A stretch of DNA of 8,123 nt from an uncultured Clostridia bacterium (GCA_947624945.1 CANQMJ010000114.1:1-8123), one strand, 5' to 3'; shown: positions 1 through 6,055, counted from the stretch's first letter. Numbers and translations: made by a program. The notes: a model not told the origin generated them from the sequence alone.

Positions 1-189
1 CTGTAATGCCCACTGTGATACCCCTGACGCGATTCGGTTCGTTCGTATTTGCCCGCGCCTGTCAGTTCCTCCGCTTCTTTATCAAGCAACTCGTTCAGCG
101 TTTCCTCCACGCTTTTGCGCACTAATTCTTTCAGTTCGCCCCACTACATCGACAGCTTCTTCATTAAGCTGTATAATTTTTTCGGACAT
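1..189 (-). pseudogene. IS256-family (mutator-type) transposase, N-terminal part, frameshifted
   Basis: Reading leftward from an ATG at 189-187 the protein begins MSEKIIQLNEEAV. After a one-base shift it continues as GELKELVRKSVEETLNELL and then TGAGKYERTESRQGYHSGHY, which I recognise as the conserved N-terminus of IS256/mutator-type DDE transposases. Two AGGAG motifs lie 2 and 9 bases before the ATG. The frame breaks at the GGGG run (plus-strand CCCC, 139-142): removing one G restores a continuous reading frame through to base 1. The catalytic DDE core would lie beyond the left edge and cannot be judged. The gene is either inactive, or the extra G is a homopolymer sequencing error. Family assignment is confident; loss of function is less so because only about 60 codons are visible. 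Confidence 0.8.
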
Positions 190-226
190 GCTCCTTTACT
201 CCTGTTACAATAAATTTGCCGGGTAG

Positions 227-249
227 AGCGCGCCAACCGGGCGCGCTTT
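227..249 (+). terminator. GC-rich hairpin, possible terminator
   Basis: AGCGCGCC (227-234) pairs perfectly with GGCGCGCT (240-247) across a five-base loop, followed by TTTATT. It lies between the divergent IS256 and IS110 transposase starts, upstream of the IS110 leader. It could stop rightward transcription before the element, or be a remnant of an IS end. The T-tract is short, so terminator strength is uncertain. Confidence 0.35.
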
Positions 250-270
250 ATTCGTTCACATTTCTAAGCT

Positions 271-450
271 AAAATGGAAGGGCGAAATGGACTGACGTAT
301 TACTCCTTGGGCTACGACGCCCGCACGAAAGACGGTCAGCCATCCTTCCATTTCAGCGTTCGATTTCAGCAGGTAGAGCTGCTACAACGCTCGAGTCACA
401 GATGAACCGCATGCGGTTCATCCACAGATCTGAATCGAAATGGGTAAAAC
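271..450 (+). ncRNA. Candidate IS110 bridge-RNA region (structured 5' leader of the transposase)
   Basis: IS110-group elements are known to encode a bridge RNA in the non-coding left end upstream of the transposase, with internal loops that pair with target and donor DNA. This leader is highly structured. AAATGGAAGG (272-281) pairs with CCTTCCATTT (344-353). Inside it CTGAC (292-296) pairs with GTCAG (335-339), and GGGC (309-312) with GCCC (319-322), leaving internal loops as expected of a guide-loop domain. A second hairpin, AGCAG/CTGCT (368-372/379-383), follows. The nested stems and the position fit a bridge RNA. The ends are approximate, the loops have not been matched to any target, and assignment rests on structure and location rather than a covariance model. 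Confidence 0.45.
401..422. repeat. Perfect 22-bp palindrome upstream of the IS110 transposase
   Basis: GATGAACCGC followed by ATGCGGTTCATC reads identically on both strands over all 22 bases. It is bordered by a direct repeat of CACAGAT (397-403 and 423-429). It sits between the putative bridge-RNA stems and the transposase ribosome binding site. It could be the last stem of the RNA, a regulator site, or a hairpin sequestering translation. No function can be assigned from sequence alone. Confidence 0.6.
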
Positions 451-491
451 GATGGACGCCAAATCGCAAATTCAAAAACAGGAGGGTGTTT

Positions 492-1699
492 ATGAACGCA
501 GTAGGAATTGACGTATCCAAGGGAAAGAGCATGGCAATCGTCATGCAGCCCCTCGGTGTTGTAGCAGCTGAATCCTTTGAAATCGCTCACACCGAAAGTG
601 AACTTGGAAAACTGGCAAGGTTTCTGAAAAGCCTTCCGGGTGAGACCAAGGTCGTGATGGAGAGCACGGGACGATACAGCGAACCAATCGCGCGGTACCT
701 TCACTGCCAAGGTATATTTGTTTCCGTCGTCAATGCAATGCTCATACACAACTACGGTGGAAACACTACGGTGAGAAAACAAGAAGGACGCCGCGAAAAT
801 CGCCGGCTGGGCTCTTGAACATTGGCTCGACTTGCGGGAATACATCCCGGAGGAGGACGTCCGACGGATGCTGAAGGTGTATAACCGTCAGTACGGCCAG
901 TACATCAAGCTCAAGGTCATGCTTAAAAAAAACTCATCGCTTTGCTCGATCAGACCTTTCCCGGCGTAAACAGGCTGTTTACGTCCCCTCCGAGAAGATC
1001 CGACGGTCATGAAAAATGGGTAGATTTTGCTCTGAAATTCTGGCACTGCGAATGTATCTGCGGCGTTTCGGAAAAGAAGTTTACCGAGCGGTACGCCGCA
1101 TGGTGCGCAAAAGCCGGGTATCATTTCAGCAGCGAAAAGGCGTCCGAGATTTACGCTGCCGCCAACGGAAACATCGGTCTTTTCCCCAAAAACGATGCTG
1201 CGAAAACGATCATTAACAACGCCATTATTCAATTGCTACGATTTGAAGAAAGTATTCGTGAACTTCAGGTCGAAATAGATCGGTTATCATCCCAGCTGCC
1301 GGAATACGAGGTCGTGCAAAGCCTTTATGGTGTGGGTCCCATATTCGGCGCTCAGCTCATGGCGGAGATAGGCGACATCAGCAAATTCAATTCAAAAAAG
1401 CGCTGGTCGGATTTGCCGGCATCGACCCGCCGCCGAATCAATCCGGCTCCGTTGACGTCAAATCGCGCAGCATTTCCAAACGCGGTTCAGCGGAATTGCG
1501 CAAGACGCTTTTTCAGATCTTGATTGTGATCCTTCAAAACAGTCCTGAATACGATCCCGTGTATCAATTTCATGACAAGAAACGTTCCGAGGGCAAGCCA
1601 TACAAGGTTTACATGATCGCTGCTGCCAACAAATTCCTGCGGATTTATTATGCAAGGGTAAAGGAGTGTATTTGTTCACAGGAGTGCCTGTCTGCCTGA
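492..1699 (+). pseudogene. IS110-family transposase (DEDD recombinase), three frame disruptions
   Basis: Start ATG 492 follows AGGAGGG (480-486). The protein opens MNAVGIDVSK, the IS110 signature with the first catalytic Asp (D7), and has VVMESTGRY with the catalytic Glu (E57). Frame 1 runs to about 780, where a small deletion shifts the frame. The expected KTDKKDA box is lost up to KKDA, so the third catalytic Asp is missing. The second frame (from 781, KKDAAKIAGWALEHW) ends at an eight-A run (925-932) that lacks about one base. The third (from 933, LIALLDQTFPGVN through LPEYEVVQSLYGVGPIFG and AQLMAEIGDISKF) breaks at a six-A run (1394-1399). The last (from 1400) gives ALVGFAGIDPPPNQSG, SKRGSAELRKTLFQIL and GANKFLRIYY-like AANKFLRIYYAR, stopping at 1699. 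These last segments are the C-terminal Tnp20 domain with its catalytic Ser region. The full-length architecture matches the long IS110-group transposases of clostridia. The internal deletion makes it almost certainly inactive even if the homopolymer shifts were sequencing errors. Confidence 0.9.
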
Positions 1700-1763
1700 T
1701 CCTTATCGGAAAATTACGAGCGTAGCGAGTGATTTTTCGATATGGATCTCCCCAAATATCTCC

Positions 1764-1800
1764 GACCGGCGCAAATTGTGAAATTTGCGGTGGTCTTTTC
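1764..1800 (+). terminator. Hairpin with T-tract downstream of the IS110 transposase
   Basis: CGCAAATT (1770-1777) pairs with AATTTGCG (1782-1789) around a GTGA tetraloop. The stem extends outward through GACC (1764-1767) and GGTC (1792-1795) after one mismatch, and TTTT follows. It sits 65 bases after the transposase stop, consistent with a Rho-independent terminator or a structured right end of the element. Confidence 0.6.
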
Positions 1801-2136
1801 GCCGTACCTGTATGATGCTTTTAAAAATCTCGACTTTTTTTATTTTTGGGCTTGACTTTTGTTAGCAGGTCTTTCGAATGTTTGGTTGTGGTGACTTCAT
1901 TCTACTGGAAGTGCGGAGACATGTCTATTTTTTGCTCTGTTATCTTTTGCAAAATATATTATACGTTTTCTACGCATCTCAGAAAGTCAATTATAACCGC
2001 AACAAAAATAGCAACAAAATCGAAACTGTTGCGATATTTACCGCAACAGTTTCGATTTTGTTTTGTTTTAGACGACAAATTTTATATGAATATAACCTTA
2101 GCAAACATACTTTCCTGCCATGCAGATTTAAAATAA
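1801..2136. other. Non-coding AT-rich spacer left of the invertible cassette
   Basis: I see no convincing gene here. The short open frames in this stretch lack ribosome binding sites and overlap one another and the strong hairpin at 2013-2062. No promoter as good as the one right of the cassette points toward 2183. The best candidates are a TATAAC at about 2092-2097 with a poor -35, and a TAAAAT near 2129 also with a poor -35. The stretch may contain the right end of the IS110 element and the ancestral flank of the cassette. Confidence 0.5.
2013..2070 (+). terminator. Perfect 21-bp-stem hairpin, probable terminator/insulator
   Basis: Bases 2013-2033 and 2042-2062 are exact reverse complements (stem core CGAAACTGTTGCG), separated by an eight-base loop. 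The right arm leads into TTGTTTTA, a broken T-tract. GCAACAAAA also occurs just upstream, outside the stem. Placed 75 bases before the left 42-bp repeat, it would block read-through from the IS110 side into the membrane protein/NTPase operon. The stem is longer than most intrinsic terminators, so it could instead be a remnant of a miniature element or a processed RNA structure. Confidence 0.6.
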
Positions 2137-2178
2137 TCTTACAATAACTATTGATTATTGTGAGGTGCGGAGGAGGAA
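2137..2178 (+). repeat. Left 42-bp inverted repeat (IRL), putative inversion site
   Basis: This 42-base sequence is repeated without mismatch in inverted orientation at 5974-6015. Its outer part (2138-2164) is an imperfect dyad: arm CTTACAATAA, spacer CTATTGA (7 bases), arm TTATTGTGAG, with 9 of 10 arm positions complementary. This is the arrangement of a tyrosine-recombinase core site, with the asymmetric spacer setting orientation. Its inner part holds GGAGGAGG (2169-2176), the Shine-Dalgarno sequence for the gene starting at 2183. The identity stops within a few bases of the start codon, so a swap of ends would keep translation signals intact. Confidence 0.9.
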
Positions 2179-2182
2179 TTTC

Positions 2183-2560
2183 ATGGAACAAGAGTGGTTG
2201 ACATGGATAGGATTGGCTATTGATTTAATTACAGCTATTGCCACACCAGTATCAATCATTGCTGTAATAAAACAGTATAAAAAAATGGTTTCTTGTGAAA
2301 TCAAAATGGCTAACTCTTCGATAGTTATTCATATAGTTAATGAGTGTCCATACCCCATATTAATAACAGATTTACTTATAAATAAGTATTCTTTTCTGAA
2401 CAATTACATCGGCTTGTCAGGGTATGAAGTCAGACAAATTCCTTACTCGTATGAGGCAATTAAGAGTATCATACAGGGACGCAAAAAAATAATTGTAGTA
2501 ATAGAGTGCAAAAACAAAAGAATTAGGCGGAAAATATCAACCAATGAAATTAAGTTTTAA
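2183..2560 (+). CDS. Small single-pass membrane protein of unknown function, first gene of the rightward module
   Basis: 125 residues. I choose ATG 2183 because GGAGGAGG (2169-2176) lies just upstream; the in-frame GTG at 2165 would put that ribosome binding site inside the gene. Residues about 8-29 (WIGLAIDLITAIATPVSIIA and following) form one hydrophobic helix. It is preceded by acidic residues and followed by KQYKK, suggesting that the C-terminal part is cytoplasmic. Residues about 45-120 alternate in a beta-rich pattern (SIVIHIVNECPYPILITDLL), like the Ig-like 'N..pi.I..l' segments seen after a helix in many small membrane proteins, and end in a basic stretch NKRIRRK. The gene overlaps the NTPase gene by 17 bases, so translation is probably coupled and the products may act together. 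I do not recognise the family. A membrane-perturbing effector or an anchor for the NTPase are both possible. Confidence 0.8.
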   Translation: MEQEWLTWIGLAIDLITAIATPVSIIAVIKQYKKMVSCEIKMANSSIVIHIVNECPYPILITDLLINKYSFLNNYIGLSGYEVRQIPYSYEAIKSIIQGRKKIIVVIECKNKRIRRKISTNEIKF

Positions 2561-4991
2561 GTTTATAGATAGAGACGTCCAGCGTCGAGAACTGGCATCA
2601 TATTTTGAAAAAAACACATTAAGCGAACAAGGCATGTGGCTTTCTGGTCCACACAATATAGGCAAGACAGCTTTAATAAACGAGGTAAAGAAAAAAGTTG
2701 GCGGAAAGTATATTCATGTTAATACAGATGAATATGGTTACAGTTACTTAGAATATTTCATAGCTCATATTTCAGATAGCAAACAATTTGGTTCCACTAG
2801 TTTCTTAAACTGCCTTTCAAATAGAAGACCATCTGTTGACTCGCTATTAATCCAAAAATATGAAAGCTATCATAATTTGCATACTGAAAAAAGGCTTGAA
2901 CTGTCACATTTTTTGTATAATGAAGTATACTCTAAGAATATTCAGATGTTAAATGACGACATTAAAGCTTTCTGTTTAGAAAATGGTATACGCGGGATTA
3001 TTTTGGACGATTTTCAAAATTGCGATTCACAATCTTTAAGCGTCATTCAACTTTTTATAGCATATTTTATTGATAATCATATTCCACTGTGCTTTATAAC
3101 GGATAGTGATAATAAATTGAATAACACATTATCACAATTTTTGTTTGAAAATCTAGATATAAAAGATTTGCATATAGATTCCTTCGAAGATATATTTTTT
3201 TATGAAGAATTCATCAATTCATGTACCAGTATTCCAAATAACTTGTTTACAAACAAACAGCTTAATAGGATTTATGATATAACTAACGGTAATCCAGGCG
3301 AATTAAAGCAATTTATTAATAACTTGCGTCTAAAAGGCGCATTTGATCAAATCAACTTGAAAAATGATAAATATATTGATTTACTAATATCAGAGGCTGA
3401 AAATTCTATATATGCTATACCTTCAAATAGCTATGCGAAAGATATTCTCATAATCTTATATATACATCAGATGCCAGTAAAACTGCAGGTATTATTAGCT
3501 TTAATTTGGAAAATTTATAACCCTTCAATCGATGCTACCACATTACTAACCGATAAGCTCATAAATTTAATAGATACTATGAAATTGGAAGGTATTCTGG
3601 TTATTAATGAGGATCAAGCAGTAAGTTTTTCAACCAAATCAATTAAGCAACATGTTTACGAATCTATTATCACTAACGACACAGCAAGATTTTTCTTCAT
3701 CACTTATATGATTTTTGAATTAAATGAAAAACAGTGGTTTATTGATAATGGGTATGAAAATATTAAAATTAAGCGAATTGTCGCTCTATGTAAATACATT
3801 CTTCAACTTCAAGGATTTGTGAAGTACAATTCTGATTTAGCACAACTTATGTTCTCTGATGGTTATTATAAAGAAGCGGTGTCTATTCTTGAGCGAATTA
3901 AAGATTATGTATCTCAATTAAAGTCAACCGAAATAATACAGCTTTCCAATAATTTATATAATATTGGTGAATATAAACTAGCGTTATGCTATATTAAAGC
4001 CGTCACACTTGAACATCTAAGTATGGAGGAAAAAATTGAGTATTATATAATTCAAGGTAAAATAAAATTTATATTACTTGATTCTAAATGTGCTATTGAC
4101 TTCGAAAACGCACGGCTTATTAACAACACATTAAATAATATGAGTACTAGGATAGAAATAGAAAATTTGTTGTTTATGGCATATTCGGAGAATAAGCATA
4201 CACTAAGCAAAGCTAAAGATGTATTTGCAACAGCAATTCAAACAAAAAGCGATTGTATTTCCTACGCCAAATTGTGTAGGAACGCACTTAATGTTTTGAC
4301 TTATGATGATGCTCTCCCTATTATGTTGACTGGTTTGGCTATTGCAAAAAAGTGTGGGGAAAGTTTTGAGATAACGAAGAGTTTACACAATATCGCATTT
4401 ATTAAACTAATGTACATTAATGATATTTCAAATCTAGACAGTCTCAAAAGTGAATTCATACACGCTTCTCAGTTTTTCCAACAAAATAATGCATCGCATG
4501 AATCTGCATATTCGCTCAACAATTATGCTGTAATTTTGATGTTACAAGGAAATTGGTATGATGCAAATAATTACCTCAGAAAAGCCCGAGTGCTAGCCAA
4601 CTCTCGGTATGCGCTATATGTAATTAATTGTAATTTGCTACTTGTTAATTGTTTTCCTGAAAACATAGATCACTCTGAAATGCAAGAAATGCTACAGAAA
4701 CAATACTACAAATTAATAACTGGCAATATTGTCGATAATAGAATTATGCGAAAACATCTAATAAATTTTGCTGTTATTTCTTTGAGATACAAAGATTATG
4801 AAACTGCAAAATTCTACTTGAATAAATGTAGGCCATTTCTATCCGAAAGTCCGTCTATTGCTCGGTTCAATTTATTATGTAATAAGGTTAACGAACCAAT
4901 ATGTACGAATAAATACGATATAGGAAAAGCAATTCAGTACTACAGAGACCTACCTTTTGAACCGTGGATACTCAGCTTTGGGCACGACTAA
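2544..4991 (+). CDS. STAND-like P-loop NTPase with C-terminal TPR-like helical repeats
   Basis: 815 residues. It opens with an AAA/STAND-type box, FIDRDVQRREL (7-17), then Walker A GPHNIGKT (35-42, K41) and Walker B GIILDD (151-156). A sensor-like strand CFITDSD follows (183-189), and then the GNP motif GNPGEL (249-254) typical of STAND ATPases. From about residue 420 to the end the sequence is helical, with TPR-like units such as NNYAVILMLQGNWYDANNYL and LRYKDYETAKFYLNKC, the usual sensor/scaffold half of STAND proteins. There is no N-terminal effector domain, since Walker A begins within 35 residues. This leaves the overlapping small membrane protein as a possible effector in trans. The start overlaps the upstream gene by 17 bases with only a distant AGGCGG (2525-2530), which points to coupled translation. 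The 3' end overlaps the opposing ATP-grasp gene by 20 bases. It ends EPWILSFGHD. The cassette is clearly more AT-rich than its flanks, suggesting transfer. A defence or signalling role is inference from the architecture; a regulatory ATPase is the main alternative. Confidence 0.85.
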   Translation: MKLSFKFIDRDVQRRELASYFEKNTLSEQGMWLSGPHNIGKTALINEVKKKVGGKYIHVNTDEYGYSYLEYFIAHISDSKQFGSTSFLNCLSNRRPSVDSLLIQKYESYHNLHTEKRLELSHFLYNEVYSKNIQMLNDDIKAFCLENGIRGIILDDFQNCDSQSLSVIQLFIAYFIDNHIPLCFITDSDNKLNNTLSQFLFENLDIKDLHIDSFEDIFFYEEFINSCTSIPNNLFTNKQLNRIYDITNGNPGELKQFINNLRLKGAFDQINLKNDKYIDLLISEAENSIYAIPSNSYAKDILIILYIHQMPVKLQVLLALIWKIYNPSIDATTLLTDKLINLIDTMKLEGILVINEDQAVSFSTKSIKQHVYESIITNDTARFFFITYMIFELNEKQWFIDNGYENIKIKRIVALCKYILQLQGFVKYNSDLAQLMFSDGYYKEAVSILERIKDYVSQLKSTEIIQLSNNLYNIGEYKLALCYIKAVTLEHLSMEEKIEYYIIQGKIKFILLDSKCAIDFENARLINNTLNNMSTRIEIENLLFMAYSENKHTLSKAKDVFATAIQTKSDCISYAKLCRNALNVLTYDDALPIMLTGLAIAKKCGESFEITKSLHNIAFIKLMYINDISNLDSLKSEFIHASQFFQQNNASHESAYSLNNYAVILMLQGNWYDANNYLRKARVLANSRYALYVINCNLLLVNCFPENIDHSEMQEMLQKQYYKLITGNIVDNRIMRKHLINFAVISLRYKDYETAKFYLNKCRPFLSESPSIARFNLLCNKVNEPICTNKYDIGKAIQYYRDLPFEPWILSFGHD
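4972..4991. other. 20-bp tail-to-tail overlap of the two opposing modules
   Basis: The NTPase stop (TAA 4989-4991) lies inside the ATP-grasp frame, and the ATP-grasp stop (TGA, plus-strand TCA 4972-4974) lies inside the NTPase frame. There is no hairpin terminator between them. Transcripts from either side would run antisense into the other gene, which would help make the two modules mutually exclusive. Confidence 0.9.
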
Positions 4992-5973
4992 GGAATGCCT
5001 CAACATAATATCTAAGAAGTTGAGATTCAGTGGTATTATAAATTTGGCATATTGCACCAAGTTCAGAACTACCACTTAACACAGGATTGGAGTTAACTTC
5101 AATGAAAAAGATTTCTTCATCTTTAGTGATTCGAAAATCGATTCTTGCGATATCTCTCAGTCCGATAGATCTTTTTACTTCTGTTGTTACATGCATTATA
5201 TTATTGATACAGTTCTGCGATAAAAATTTATTAGGATGGATATATCCTCTTTTTCTACTTTGTTTAACTTCTATATCCATAATTTCTTTGTCGAAATAGC
5301 ATTTGTTTCCGCAACAAATTAATAATGGAAAGATAATTTGATCATCATTATTCCCTATAATCAAAGATGTAACTTCATATCCGCTAATATATTCCTCTAC
5401 CAAAACAGAGTCAAAGCAACTTATATCAGGTGAATTATAATATAATATTACATCATCAGGTGTTGAAACTAAACTGCGTTGAGTAATGCCTATTGATGAA
5501 CCTTCTGCATTAGGCTTTACAATAACAGGGTAGTTGAGTCTTTGTAATTTATCAATGTCAATTGAATTGTTATTATCTATTAGTACATCACTTGGCATAT
5601 TAACAATCGAAGAATACGCAAGGATTTTTTTGCATGCAGATTTATTATTTGCCAATGCAATTGCAAACGGTTCTGACCCTGAATAGTTTGTTTCAAGAAT
5701 TTCTAGAAGAATTGGTGCTTGAAGTCGTCTGTTTTTTTGATATAGTCCATCGCTAAGATTGATAAAATACTCATTCGGAAACGATTTTTTAAAACTGCAC
5801 AACGATATCAGCTCGTTTATCCCGCCAAAATAGACACATGGGTAGCCAAGTCCCTGAATTGTGTTAGTTATAAAATTAATGCTAGTTTGACTAAAATGAT
5901 CGTTATAACCATTCTGATCCTTTTCAGCAAAACTTTCTCTACAATTGCATACTATTTTCAGTTCGACACACAT
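4972..5973 (-). CDS. ATP-grasp ligase, D-alanine-D-alanine ligase-like
   Basis: 333 residues, near the usual Ddl length (about 300-370). Family signatures appear in order: NLSDGL (72-77); NYSGSEPFAIALANNKSACK (96-115, matching the YTGS...dK...K segment); the ATP-binding PVIVKPNAEGSSIGI (149-163, K153 and the glycine-rich loop); VLVEEYISGYEVTSLIIG (190-207, with E200); and the metal-binding ARIDF (276-280) and FFIEVNSNP (289-297, E292 and N294). The fold joins a carboxylate, activated as acylphosphate, to an amine. Substrates here are unknown. The tail PVLSGSSELG departs from the PGLT of housekeeping Ddl, and the location in a mobile cassette argues against a cell-wall housekeeping role; a specialised peptide or dipeptide ligase is more likely. 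Start ATG 5973 follows GGAGGAGG carried in the right repeat. A strong leftward promoter (6053-6058/6030-6035) lies just outside that repeat, so the gene is predicted ON in this orientation. Confidence 0.85.
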   Translation of the reverse strand: MCVELKIVCNCRESFAEKDQNGYNDHFSQTSINFITNTIQGLGYPCVYFGGINELISLCSFKKSFPNEYFINLSDGLYQKNRRLQAPILLEILETNYSGSEPFAIALANNKSACKKILAYSSIVNMPSDVLIDNNNSIDIDKLQRLNYPVIVKPNAEGSSIGITQRSLVSTPDDVILYYNSPDISCFDSVLVEEYISGYEVTSLIIGNNDDQIIFPLLICCGNKCYFDKEIMDIEVKQSRKRGYIHPNKFLSQNCINNIMHVTTEVKRSIGLRDIARIDFRITKDEEIFFIEVNSNPVLSGSSELGAICQIYNTTESQLLRYYVEAFLSRAQS

Positions 5974-6015
5974 TTCCTCCTCCGCACCTCACAATAATCA
6001 ATAGTTATTGTAAGA
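5974..6015 (-). repeat. Right 42-bp inverted repeat (IRR), putative inversion site
   Basis: This is the exact reverse complement of 2137-2178. The core dyad is at 5988-6014, and the Shine-Dalgarno sequence for the ATP-grasp gene is inside its left part. It lies 72 bases from the recombinase start codon. Together with the left copy it delimits a block of about 3.8 kb between the repeats. Confidence 0.9.
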
Positions 6016-6034
6016 CAATGTTCTAACTAATTAT

Positions 6035-6055
6035 AACATTATTTGCTATAATGTT
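6035..6055. promoter_or_regulatory. Dyad operator-like site inside the divergent promoters
   Basis: AACATTAT (6035-6042) and ATAATGTT (6048-6055) are perfect inverted arms around five bases. They overlap the rightward -10 and lie between the leftward -35 and -10. A dimeric regulator bound here could control the recombinase and the cassette transcript together. No dedicated repressor gene is visible, so the regulator is unknown. Confidence 0.45.
6044..6052 (+). promoter_or_regulatory. Extended -10 promoter for the tyrosine recombinase
   Basis: TGCTATAAT (6044-6052) is an extended -10 element (TG-N-TATAAT). The -35 position holds only TAACTA, tolerable for an extended -10 promoter. Transcription would start near 6059, ahead of AAAAGGGG (6073-6080) and the ATG at 6088. 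It overlaps the divergent leftward promoter, so the two probably compete or are co-regulated. Confidence 0.6.

Larger units (their letters stand above)
271..1800 (+). mobile_element. Degenerate IS110-family insertion sequence (ends approximate)
   Basis: The element consists of a structured left leader (from about 271), a broken transposase (492-1699) and a right non-coding part with a hairpin near 1764-1800. IS110 elements lack conventional terminal inverted repeats and usually make no target duplication, so the exact ends cannot be set by eye; the coordinates given are the minimum supported span plus the right-end hairpin. The 5' end of an IS256-family gene lies immediately to the left in the opposite direction, making this a cluster of decayed insertion sequences beside the invertible cassette. 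Confidence 0.65.
2137..6015. mobile_element. Putative invertible gene cassette bounded by 42-bp inverted repeats
   Basis: Perfect inverted repeats bracket two oppositely oriented modules whose start codons both lie a few bases inside the repeats, while the repeats supply the ribosome binding sites. A tyrosine recombinase gene abuts the right repeat, and the only strong promoter lies outside it. This is the expected design of a site-specific inversion switch that selects which module faces a fixed promoter. Inversion itself is inferred; an alternative is a one-time transposition or gene-capture event in which each module acquired the same leader. Confidence 0.65.

Noticed and set aside
353..845. 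Minus-strand frames opposite the IS110 leader and transposase
   Set aside because: They are shadows of the IS110 transposase reading on the plus strand.
1852..1880. TTGACT near 1852 as a -35 element driving the cassette
   Set aside because: No -10 sequence occurs at 16-18 bases downstream.
2013..2062. CRISPR-like repeat
   Set aside because: There is a single inverted repeat with no regularly spaced direct repeats.
2165..2182. GTG at 2165 as the start of the small membrane protein
   Set aside because: It would place the GGAGGAGG ribosome binding site inside the gene; ATG 2183 sits at the right distance from it.
1846..2191. Several short open frames on both strands between the IS110 remnant and the cassette
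   Set aside because: They overlap each other and the 21-bp-stem hairpin, lack ribosome binding sites and have no recognisable protein pattern.
5087..5299. Hydrophobic 70-residue plus-strand frame within the ATP-grasp gene
   Set aside because: It is antisense to a clearly conserved ATP-grasp coding region and has no ribosome binding site.
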